A program made the position numbers and the translations under genes. The notes beneath the pieces are model-generated. The model did not search any database and was not told the DNA's origin. It saw only the letters and a list, made by a program, of their open reading frames with translations. From the NCBI RefSeq assembly GCF_004011695.2, contig NC_082416.1:806001-870000 (forward strand): DNA of 64,000 bases, read 5' to 3'. Below are positions 9,593 to 18,569 of the stretch, one piece after another. Positions within the stretch are counted from its first letter, which is position 1. Every line of letters starts with the position of its first letter. The stretch is from Ascochyta rabiei (Eukaryota; Ascomycota; Dothideomycetes; Pleosporales; Didymellaceae).

Positions 9593-10757
9593 CTATGGAT
9601 GCGCAACTACTCCCCCCCTTGGAGCTGCTGACGCAGACGTGTTGGGTGTGGCGGCGGCCATGGGGTCCAGTTCTGTTACTGCGTTCTCGTACTCTGCCGT
9701 GCTCAGGGCGCTCACGCCAGCGTCCTCGTTCTGGGGCCCGGAGAACATCTGAGCGCGCATGCTCTGCTCCTCCTCGATCTGCTGGTTGGCCCAGGCTTTC
9801 CAGTTCTCCCAGGCGCGGTCTTCGAGGGCCATGCCGACCTCGAGCGGGCCCTTGCCAAAGTAGGCGCCGACGTGGGTGGCTTCTTCCTTTGCAATGCGGG
9901 CGCGGATCTCGGCGAGGTGGCGGTGGTGGTAGAACTCGCGGCGGGCGTGGTCGTAGGCAGAGGCTTTGGACATGTGGCGGTGTTTCATGAGCCAGAGTTG
10001 GCGCTGGACGACGCTGCGGGGGTGAGTATATGAGTAGGCGAGGAGGTGGATGGAGAGGGTGGTGGTGAGGTGGTGAGTGTGTAGGGTATTGAACGTGGAG
10101 TGAGGTGTGGTGAGGGTGTTGTGAAGATACAGTCAAGGTGTGAAGGTGAGGTGAAGATCAAGTAAAGAGGTCACGGTGAGGTGAAGACAAAGTAAAGGTG
10201 TGAAGGAGAGGTGAAGTGTGGTGAGGTGAGGTGAAGATCAAGTAAATGTGTCGAGGTGAGGTGAAGATCAAGTAAAGAGATCACGGTGGGGTGAAGACAA
10301 AGTAAAGGTGTGAAGGAGAGGTGAGGTGAGGTGAGGTGAGGTGAAGATCAAGTAAAGGTGTCGAGGTGAGGGGATGGTGTGGGTGGAGTCAAACATACCT
10401 CTCGCCGTCCATCTGCTTGCCCTTTTGCTTAATCCTGGACCAGTCGTAGGCCTTGGCATCGTTGCCCGAGTCCTCGACGACGAGGCGTGGGCGGGCCAGC
10501 TCCCACGGGTGATCGCCGAAAAAGTCGGAGCGCAGCTGGTCCTCCGGGTAGGCAATGGGCAGCGGCTTGAACAGCTTGCTGGCCTTTTTTGCGCCTTTGA
10601 CGCGCGGGGCACGCAGGACGGGGCGGGCCAGAGTCTCGCCGGGGGGGATGTTGCCGACCACGTCGTACCACTGGGGCAGGCTGGAGGTGCGCTTGGCGTC
10701 GTAGAGGGCCTTTGCAGTCTGGCGCACGCGGAGAGGCGCGAAGTTGTAGTGACCCAT
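9593..10757 (-). CDS. RSM25: Mitochondrial small ribosomal subunit protein mS23 (Rsm25-like)
   Basis: Exon 1 (10399-10757) encodes MGHYNFAPLRVRQTAKALYD, then WYDVVGNIPPGE, KKASKLFKP, FFGDHPWELARPR and YDWSRI. Exon 2 (9593-10013) continues VVQRQLWLM, then basic and acidic helices, to a TGA. The join across GAG AG|C GTC restores DGESVVQRQLWLM, as in fungal mS23 proteins. The total is 259 residues, close to the family length of about 240-270. The protein is a structural component of the mitochondrial 37S subunit, and its N-terminus is basic as expected for import. The intron (10014-10398, 385 bp) is far longer than the roughly 50-bp introns elsewhere in this window and is filled by a minisatellite. 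The gene diverges from the PPR gene at 11331 over a 570-bp shared promoter, so the two may be co-expressed. Confidence 0.9.
10030..10372. repeat. Minisatellite with 110-bp higher-order period inside the mS23 intron
   Basis: The core GTGAAGATCA-AGTAAA starts at 10151, 10231, 10261 and 10341, and the variant GTGAAGACAAAGTAAAGG starts at 10181 and 10291. The pattern 30-50-30-50 gives a 110-bp higher-order unit present about twice. Shorter GGTGAG runs flank it. On the minus (gene) strand the array is pyrimidine/CACCTC-rich, resembling an extended polypyrimidine tract. It explains the unusual intron length. Confidence 0.85.
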
Positions 10758-10768
10758 GGCGGGCGGTC

Positions 10769-10940
10769 GGGGGTGCGGGGGGTGCGGGGGGTGTAGTGGG
10801 CGTGGTGGACGTGGTGGACGTGGTGGACGTGGTGGACGTGGTGGACGTGGTGGATGTGGTGGACGTGGTTCAGCGACGGGCGCAGTGACGGGCGTGGTGA
10901 AGGGCGCGGTGCAGGCGGTGCAGGCGGTGCAGACAGTGCA
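10769..10940. repeat. 9-bp minisatellite in the mS23/PPR bidirectional promoter
   Basis: After a G-rich lead (GTGCGGGGG repeats) the unit CGTGGTGGA is repeated about eight times in tandem between 10801 and 10868, with one CA/TG-type variant. Degenerate GCAGGCGGT and GCAGACAGT units follow up to about 10940. The array lies just upstream of the mS23 start and about 400 bp before the PPR start. It is strongly strand-asymmetric (G-rich on the plus strand). Confidence 0.85.
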
Positions 10941-11330
10941 GACAGTACGCGCTGTGCCTACAGAACTGTGCTGCAGAGTGTCAAGACAGAGGCGTAACCG
11001 ACAGGACGTTGGTGCTGGTCAATCCCTCAAGCCCTCGATCCCTCGACCTTGCGTGCCATGCCCATGCTTCTCCACGCCTACGCATCTCAAAAAAACGCGC
11101 CAAGACTCGGGCCCCGAAATCTTTACCGCGCCGCGCTGCACCCGCACCCGCTCCAGCACCAGCGCCGGCCTCTCCCCGCCGTCACACTCGCTTTCTTCCT
11201 CCTCCTCTTCTCCTTCTCTCCCCGTCCCAGTGCCCCGGTGCCAATGGGGCTGCGTTAGTCAGGCAATTGATCTCCATGGACCGCGCCCCAAGCTGCTGCC
11301 GCCTCTGACTGACACGATGCGCGAACGCTC

Positions 11331-13289
11331 ATGTCCCTCCTCCGCACCCTCGACCGGACCTCCGCAGCCTCCCCCAACCACGCGCCCCTGCTCGCCTTCC
11401 TGTGGCCCCGCCTGCAGCTTCACACCAAGACCAAGACCAAGACGAAGCCATCTCGCCGCGGCTACCGTCGCTCGGCGCTGAACCATGCTCCGCGCACCCA
11501 TGCCTCCACCGGCGTCAGTGCCAGTGCCAGTGCCAGCGCCAGCGACCGCGACCCCATGGACGCCTTCTTCATCCACGCCCTTGTGCGCGCTGGCTCCTGT
11601 CCAGCCCACGCTAAGCCCATGCACACGCACACGCACACGCACTCGCACTCGCACACGCACTCGCACTCGCACACGCACTCGCACTCGCACTCGCACCCGC
11701 ATGCCCACGCCCACGCCCACACCCACTCCCTCCAATCCTCACAGCAGCACACAACGCGTCCGAAGCGCCTCCCACCGCACGCCCAACAACACGCCCACCA
11801 TCATGGCCACCGCGCCTTCACCACCAAGCCCGGCCACCACGGACCCTTGAGCAAGGCCGGCCAGTTTGCAAAGAAGGAGCTCCAGGCCATGGTCGACTAC
11901 TACGGCATCAAGCTCGACACCCGCCCCGAAGACGACAACGCCATCGACGACGACGGTCTCCTCATCTGGAACGTGGGCGACAACCACGAGCCCTGGCCGC
12001 TCCGCAACGCCATCGACTACTTCCACATACGCCGCCTCAACAAGCTCCTCCAGGACGACGAATCCCCCCACCAACACGTCTTCGAAACGTACAGAAAGCT
12101 GCCCTCGCCAGGCGTCGTCTACCTCGACAAAGACACCATCCGCAGCCTGCTGCACCATCTCTCCATTGTCCAACGGCCCTCTCCCACAGCCATGCAGCGC
12201 TTCATGTCTATACTTGACGACATGAAGACCGCGCATATACACATCACCCAGGCAGAGTGGACCACAGCCATCTACTTTGCCGGCCGTTGCATGGGCAGGG
12301 TCTCGGCTGACCAAGTCCACTCGGCCCTCAGCGTATGGCGCGACATGGAACACCGCGCTGGCGTCAAGGGCGGCTTCGTCACCCTCAACGTCCTCTTCGA
12401 TGTCGCCGTCAAGGCCGGCAAATATACTCTAGCCGAGACGTTCCTCAAGGAGCTGCGAGCCCGCAACCTCAAGCTGCATCGCCACTTCCGAATCTCCCTG
12501 CTCTACTACCATGGCGTGCTGCAGAATGGCAACGCCGTCAGACAGACGTACAAAGAGCTCGTCGAAGCCGGCGACATTGTAGATACCGCCGTCATGAATG
12601 CCGTCATAGCCGCCCTTTTTCGCGCCGGCGAGCCCGCAGCCGCAGAGCACGTCTTTGAGCGCATGAAGAAGTTGCATGCGGCCAGACTCCTCCCCGCTCC
12701 AGGACACCGGTTTCTTACCAACAACTGGAGAGATCGCCGAGCCGTAGGTCTGCACTTTACCCACCAAGCTCGACTACTCAAACGCACGCAAAAGGAGGAG
12801 GAGTGGAACGAGCTGCAAAACTACGCGCCAATAGCCCCAGATTCGCGCACTTATTCGCTGCTCATACGATACCATGCTACCCTAGCGGGAAACATTGACC
12901 GCGTCAACGAGCTGCTGCAGGAGATGCGGTACAACTCTGTCCCCATAGAGGGCACCACCTTCATCGTCATGTTCCACGGTTTCGCTTCCTTTGGTGGCGT
13001 TCGCTACTCCTCATGGACGGCCGACAAGCTCGAGCGAGTATGGGCCCAGTTCCTCGAGGCCGCAGCCCAAGACCCAGAGCGCACATGGCTTTCTAGCACG
13101 GCCGTGATTGCAGCCTTGAAGGCTTTCAAGCGGTGTACAGACGCTGACCGTACCTTGACCGCCTGGGAGGAGATTCGGCCTGCCTGGCACCCAAACGAAG
13201 AAGAGCTAGAAAGGGTGCTGCGAGAGCTGCGAAGGGTCGATGTTCGCTCTGGCTTTTTCAGCAAGAATGTCAGAGGGCGGGTACAATGA
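11331..13289 (+). CDS. Pentatricopeptide-repeat protein, probably mitochondrial
   Basis: One exon of 652 codons. The N-terminus (about 1-170) is basic and low in acidic residues, as in mitochondrial presequences. It contains three simple repeats: KTKTKTK (33-39), SASASASAS (63-71) and an alternating His-X tract (about 98-133). From about residue 180 a globular helical part follows. It includes helix pairs of PPR type, for example TLNVLFDVAVKAGKYTLAET, TAVMNAVIAALFRAGEPAAA and TYSLLIRYHATLAGNIDRVN, each with the usual hydrophobic spacing and 30-36-residue periodicity. PPR proteins bind organellar RNA, so a role in mitochondrial RNA processing or translation is expected (inference from family). 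The exact orthologue is not identified. Translation may start downstream (Met76 or Met97). The gene diverges from mS23. Confidence 0.8.
   Translation: MSLLRTLDRTSAASPNHAPLLAFLWPRLQLHTKTKTKTKPSRRGYRRSALNHAPRTHASTGVSASASASASDRDPMDAFFIHALVRAGSCPAHAKPMHTHTHTHSHSHTHSHSHTHSHSHSHPHAHAHAHTHSLQSSQQHTTRPKRLPPHAQQHAHHHGHRAFTTKPGHHGPLSKAGQFAKKELQAMVDYYGIKLDTRPEDDNAIDDDGLLIWNVGDNHEPWPLRNAIDYFHIRRLNKLLQDDESPHQHVFETYRKLPSPGVVYLDKDTIRSLLHHLSIVQRPSPTAMQRFMSILDDMKTAHIHITQAEWTTAIYFAGRCMGRVSADQVHSALSVWRDMEHRAGVKGGFVTLNVLFDVAVKAGKYTLAETFLKELRARNLKLHRHFRISLLYYHGVLQNGNAVRQTYKELVEAGDIVDTAVMNAVIAALFRAGEPAAAEHVFERMKKLHAARLLPAPGHRFLTNNWRDRRAVGLHFTHQARLLKRTQKEEEWNELQNYAPIAPDSRTYSLLIRYHATLAGNIDRVNELLQEMRYNSVPIEGTTFIVMFHGFASFGGVRYSSWTADKLERVWAQFLEAAAQDPERTWLSSTAVIAALKAFKRCTDADRTLTAWEEIRPAWHPNEEELERVLRELRRVDVRSGFFSKNVRGRVQ
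11620..11735 (+). repeat. In-frame CACWCG hexamer array encoding His-Thr/His-Ser
   Basis: The units CACACG and CACTCG alternate in blocks, then give way to CACGCC-type units. They encode His-Thr, His-Ser and His-Ala dipeptides inside the PPR gene. The unit length is a multiple of three, so gains or losses keep the frame. The antisense strand is also open across the array (Val-Arg/Glu-Cys dipeptides), which is a by-product of the repeat. Confidence 0.9.
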
Positions 13290-13377
13290 TGAGTGCATCA
13301 TGGTGCGACATGAGTCCAAATGGGTAGTCGGTCCTGTATAATAGCAACGTTTTGGCGGTGAACAACAATTGTCAAGT

Positions 13378-14400
13378 TCACATCTTCGCCTTCAACTTCT
13401 GGGCCTGTTTGTGCAATTCCAACGCTCTTACACCCAAATCTATCAGCACTTCTTCGGAGCCGCAGGGTAACTAGGAACGGCACGCTAGAAAGCCTCGATC
13501 CGTGCACCTTGACCCGTTTTGGTAAGACCGAGTCTGCGGTTTATGGTCAGCAATTGTGACGGAGGCAATGTGGCGACAACGTACCCGCCCATGATCTTGA
13601 GACACTCCTCGGCGATGTATTTGCAGATCATTCCGCTCTTCACCTTCAGCAGCGCCGTCGTCTCGCCCAACAACCCCGCACCGTCGGCCTCAGACAGATT
13701 CTCCAGCTCATAGATGATCTGCTCCGTCCACGCCTGCAAGCTCTCCACCATTCTCCCGCAATTGCCAAACTTGTGCCTCACCACTGGTTGCTCGATCAGC
13801 GTCTTGTCAAACGCCTCCCTCTTGATTGCGCAGCTGAAGGCATTCTCCAGCGCAACTCGACACCCTCTTATTGCTTGGAATGCGATCCAGAGTTGTTCGT
13901 GGTTGAAGTTGACCATCGTCTACTTGAAACCATCACCTTCCTTTCCAACCAAATACGCCGCAGGTACCCGCACATCTTCAAACGTGACATAATAGTACGT
14001 CGTGGCGCTCAAGGGATCAGCAACCACCTCCACTTCCGTGTCTTCAGTCCCTCTAATTTTGGTATGAGCAGCATGCTTAGCCCGCCAGCGCCAGGTCCGC
14101 CTGTGCGGACAAGGGTCATGAAGTAGTCGCTAAACATGTTGTTGGTGATCCACTTCTTGCTGCCGTTCACGACGTAGCGTTTCTCATCACTGGTCTTTTC
14201 GGCCGTCGTCTTCACACTCCACACATCACTTCCGGCGTCCGGTTCCGTCACAGTATGACATATCCTCTTCTCACCGCTTACTATCTCGAAGGAAAATTTT
14301 CTCTGCAACTCACTCGGCGCAAACTTTTTAATTGGCGGTGCGCCTACAACGAGACCGGTAATCCTCGGTATGTCAGGACCTCTGGTGGTGAGTCCTGGAG
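13378..14400 (-). pseudogene. Acyl-CoA dehydrogenase pseudogene
   Basis: Read on the minus strand, the familiar acyl-CoA dehydrogenase order is present: GAPPIKKFA, ICHTVTEPDAGSD (FAD/substrate region), VNGSKKWITN, GPGAGGLSMLLIP, YYYVTFEDVRVP, AFDKTLIEQPVVRHKFG, IMGG, LGLTKTGQGARIEAF, then GSEEVLIDLGVRAL and a TGA at 13378-13380. An intron of 51 bp (GTACGT...CCGCAG) still splits IMGG/LGLT. The frame is broken at least three times. There is a shift between LKTRK and EVEVVADP, a TAG at the codon before TMVNFNHEQ (13917-13919), and a TAG right after RIEAF followed by another shift before GSEE. An active enzyme would use FAD to oxidise acyl-CoA at C2-C3. The N-terminal third is not clearly recoverable beyond about 14400. 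Confidence 0.85.
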
Positions 14401-16421
14401 CGTTCTAGTCATTGTGTCGGTGTCGTGTACTCGAGTTGACCACGAACACAACCAATCGTCTGAGCTTCCTGTATTCGAAAGTGCTTATTCCGGACTCCAA
14501 CTTGGTTGGCCACTGGGAGGGCGCGAATTTGAAGAACTTGAAGCATGACTTCATCTCATCTTCGCCCTCCTTGACCGGTTCCACAACTCGAGCGGCAAGG
14601 AGTACGCACGTGCAAAACTGACAGCGCGATGAGCCGGCATTTCACTTCCACACATGAGTAGTGCACTCTTTAGAGAGCCTCAACTTCAAACCAGCACTTG
14701 CCCAAGCTCCCACACTAACCACGATCTTTCCGAGTTTTGATGGCCATGTCGGCCGGCGCTTTTACTGACGAACGTGTGCTATAGTCTCCGGCGAAAATGG
14801 AGTCCCATAGCCAGTGCAATGTGGAGAAAAAGCAGAGGCTTGGCAAGTCCGACTTCCGAGGTTTTCTTGGCTTTCCACCAATTAGCGGACATCTTTTCTC
14901 TTTGTCATCCTCATCAGCGTCCGTGCACGCTCGTTATAAACATTAATATGCGTTTCTGCACAAGACCCACCGCACTGGCTATGGGACTCTACTTTCGCCG
15001 GATATCATTATAAAATCTCGTCGCGAGAGTACAACTCGCAAAGGCATATTCCGATCCAACAAACAAGGCACATCGTCCAAGTTAGATGCGGCGATCAGAC
15101 AAGAACTACCAGCAGCCCATATGTTAGTACTTGCGCAGAGGACGACTGTCAGTCAGAAGTCCCTGCAGTACGTGTTCTGATCACGGCCAGCCCTGGGGAA
15201 GCTCAAGAAAAAGATGGACCGGAGCCTGTCCGCGCCGCGCGGCACTTCTCATCTTACCTTTGTATGTTGGGGCTGTTCTCGGACCACGAGCCTCGATAGA
15301 GACGAATGATGCATCGTTCAGACTAACGCCTGCAGGGGCTCGATTCTCCACATGGCGTCTCCTTCATGAAACACATTTTGTAAAATCGCAACTGCGTATG
15401 TATCTGGTCATGTCGACATTGCGCAAGGGCTGCGAAAGGGGGATTGGTACAACGAAATTATCTAACGATGCGACGGCTCCTTCAAATCTGGAAGGATTCT
15501 TCCCACAGCAAACGTTACTACTTGCAACTAGTTCAGTCGTTTCCTTGTCCAATGCAAAGTGCGGCCTGACTCCTACCCCTGTTGCATCGCCTTGCAAATT
15601 CCCACGTCTGACGGGACTACAGCGGTGATTGGCCAAATTGCTGCTTCCGTTCTGCAGCGACAGTTTCCATTAATCCCTCCGCAACAGATTCCAGAAGTCA
15701 TGAAATCACCATTACATCCTTCGCACAGCTGCGTTATGTGCAGGTTGGTTCTCGGCGAGCTGCGACAAGAGATAGGCATCCCTTACTTACAACACGCAGG
15801 ACCAAGATGCCCGCGGCTCTGCATGTCCGTGCGTTGGGAACCCGTTCATGGTTTGTTTGACTTATCTGTGCAGACCTGTGTGCCTGGGCTAAGATGCCAG
15901 CTGCTCCAGTACAAAAGACGGCCTTCAAGGCTTGGGACAGGACAGAATACCTGCATCATGAGCGGCCGAAGGGGAAGGTGCACGGGCGTTTCTAGCCCAC
16001 AAGTCGTGTTGGTATCTGTGCCCGATGCAGACTGCACCAACAACAGCCATGGAGAAAATCCGCTCGATCGGAAATACAGTCGTAGCTTTGAATCCACATC
16101 AACGACCTGGTGCATGGTCGACCGTTGCGCTAGCACTTTTAGAGGTCGGTCCCGCTGTCACCAACCTCGCCTATCTCCAGATAATATGGGATTATGGGTG
16201 CTTGCACCTGATCTGACTAGCCGACAATTGGCACCTGGTAGATACATGGGACATGCGCAGAATAGGCCCACTACGAACCGTGCACCCGGAGAACAGACGA
16301 GGGATTCCCCTGCCAGCCTTAAGAAGTGCTCTTCGAAGCCGCAGCCAAACGGGTCATAAATCCGTTGTCTTTTCGTCGTTTCAAAGATCACCACTTTACG
16401 CACCGCGAGAGCCTTCGCAAG
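14401..16421. other. Long stretch without a recognisable gene
   Basis: Weak traces of the decayed acyl-CoA dehydrogenase N-terminus may extend to about 14550 (SQWPTK). Beyond that I see only chance frames, the longest being 15559-16359 on the plus strand (266 codons). That frame is rich in Cys/Arg/Ser/Pro without any conserved block and looks non-coding. The last few hundred bases probably contain the promoter of the gene starting at 16422. Confidence 0.45.
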
Positions 16422-17877
16422 ATGTCGACCTGGGATGCGCTGCTTGCTGAGATGATACAGAAGGCTCCAGATCCGCATGAGCCCCTACCTCTCTCAAATC
16501 GCAAGGAAACGATTTACGGCTCGATTATTCCGTTCTTGGTATGCTAAACCTCGAGGTAACCCAGGCTCGTGAGTTGACTAAAGCCGCAGGTCGTGACTTG
16601 GATCGCGGTCGTCTTTCGACTGTGGGTGCGCTTCAGAATAGTCCGAGAACCAGGTTGGGACGACTTCTTTGTGATCCTCTCCGCGGTATGAGCATCTCAG
16701 TGAGTATCATGAATACCAGCAGACGCTGATTCCTATTTTCATAGCTCAGCAATACAGCAGCAACAATTACAGTCTGTCTCTGTAAGTCTTTGTTCTCCAT
16801 GCAGCCACTCTCATTGCCGGCTAACGACCAAACGCACAGCTGTTGACCATGGGTTTGGACAGCATATGCTGTACATCGGCATAGACAACATCGAAAACTA
16901 CCTTCAAGTGCGTGTGTCTCTCGGCTTCGCTTGTACGGACTACTGATTCGACCAGTCGTTTTATATCGAACACAACCTCTACCTTACCGAGACTGCACTG
17001 ATCAAGGTGTCACTTCTACTGCAGTACCTCCGCATCTTCAAGGCTGGCCGCATGAGATGGCTTTGCTTGGGCCTTCTGGCCGTGGTCAGTCTTTGGGGCT
17101 TGGCATTCAGTATCATGGGCTGGTTTTCATGCTCTCCTGTTGGTGCCTATTGGCATCGCACAGTCGAGAGCAAGTGTTATGGCTTTGGCTTTGGTGACCG
17201 CGAAACCTTTATCGCCATGTTCGAGGCGCACTCCGCCAGCAATATGTTCTTCGATCTTGCCATTTTTATGACGCCCTTGGTACTGTTTCGCACACCTAAC
17301 TTGAACTTCAGAAACGTATTGGCCTTGGCCGGTGTGTTTGCGTTTGGAGCATTGTAAGTTTCTTTTGCCCTCTGTGTCATGGAATAGAGCCTGGGACTTG
17401 GGACATCTAACTACCTTCACTAGAGTCGTCATGCTGTCGGTATGGCGCTTGTACTCCATCGTCGATCACAGCGCCGGTCTTTCCCCTTATCCTGATTTCA
17501 CATGGTGGACTCCTGTTAGCATCATTATTTCATGTCTCGAGATCGACCTAGCCATCATTTCCGCATCTATTCCTATATTCTGGCCAGTCGTGCAAAAGTC
17601 AATCTCTGCCATATTCATCAACCACGAGATTGAGGTGGTTGAGACTCGAATCGACAGCCACGGGTTGGCTTACGAGCTGGAACATACCAAGACCAGAGGA
17701 AATCAAAGCTTGAACAGTAGCAGCGGAACCTCGACACACGAATTGACGAACGATAGAGAAGATGGCTTCAAAGAACCGTATTCCGTTGGTATCGACCCTC
17801 TTAGCGTCGAAGCGCGGGGTGGTCAGGGTTTGTATACCAACATCAACAGCCAACCGAAGAAGAGGTGGGAGATCTAG
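16422..17877 (+). CDS. Rhodopsin-domain integral membrane protein (fungal 7-TM), first of two
   Basis: Six exons were assembled by eye: 16422-16538, 16590-16685, 16745-16781, 16840-16907, 16956-17353 and 17424-17877. All have GT-AG borders and conserved phase, giving 389 residues. The product has the fungal rhodopsin-like domain: TM1 (YGSIIPFL/VVTWIAVVF), REPGWDDFFVILSA, DHGFGQHM in the first outside loop, the conserved helix LIKVSLLLQYLRIF, and further TM helices (LCLGLLAVVSLWGLAFSI, FFDLAIFMTPLVLF, VLALAGVFAFGAL, ISCLEIDLAIISASIPIFWP). The C-terminal tail of about 110 residues is polar and cytosolic. Members of this family are often expanded in plant-associated fungi, some being PTH11-like receptors, but no CFEM domain is present here. 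The ligand is unknown. A second family member lies 700 bp downstream on the same strand, likely an old tandem duplicate. Confidence 0.88.
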
Positions 17878-18569
17878 TCCAACGTGTTTGAGCTTGATCA
17901 AATTAGGGCAAACTGTATTCTTGAGATCACTACGGCGTAGCAGGGGTCGATGAGGGTGTGTGGGCGTATTAACGTTGACTCCGCCAACACCACTGCCCCT
18001 CAGCTCCAGAAAAATGGGATAAACTCAAAGTAGGAAATCAGCGGGCTATAATAGAGCTTACCCATTTTTTCTTTTTTTTAGTGGTCAATTTTCTTTGTAC
18101 GGCTTCAGGTCAGGTTTGGTGTTGCACCGCCCGACCTTGTGTACAATCCCGAGGTTGTCCACACTGCCCCATACATCGACACAATCCATTCCGGACTTCT
18201 TCCCAACTCCTCCATGCTACTTATCGGGCCCATGCCTTTTATTTCCATGCCAATCAATTGGAATCTACCATCGTAGCTGCCGTCAAAGCTTGCGGCCACA
18301 GACTGTCACGACCACAATGCAGGCAAGGAAGAAGTTTCGTTTCATACCTCCGCTATGCGCCTTCTAAAGTACACCTTCCGCGTTTCATAATATTCCTTGT
18401 TTACGTCAAACATAGGTGAGTCCAAGTAAGCACGCAAATCTCCGGGCCTGGGAGGTATATCTCAACAGTGGTCATAATTGTACAAAATCATTTATTGTTT
18501 AGCCCAAGACTCGTTTTGTACTTTTTCCCAATCCTCAGTCTCTTCCATCCGATAGCCTTTATCGCCGTC
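17878..18569. other. Intergenic between the two rhodopsin-domain genes
   Basis: No gene is seen. A T-rich tract (TTTTTTCTTTTTTTTA) at about 18065-18080 may be a nucleosome-poor promoter element or part of the upstream gene's 3' end. Confidence 0.4.

Noticed and set aside
9595..9990. 131-codon plus-strand frame opposite mS23 exon 2
   Set aside because: Exact shadow of the mS23 coding exon, explained by its GC-rich codons.
11259..11735. Antisense frames with Val-Arg/Val-Gly repeats opposite the PPR gene
   Set aside because: Products of the hexamer array read on the wrong strand.
15559..16359. 266-codon plus-strand frame
   Set aside because: Composition is irregular, with no conserved motif, no plausible start context and no splice partner; overlapping frames are equally open.
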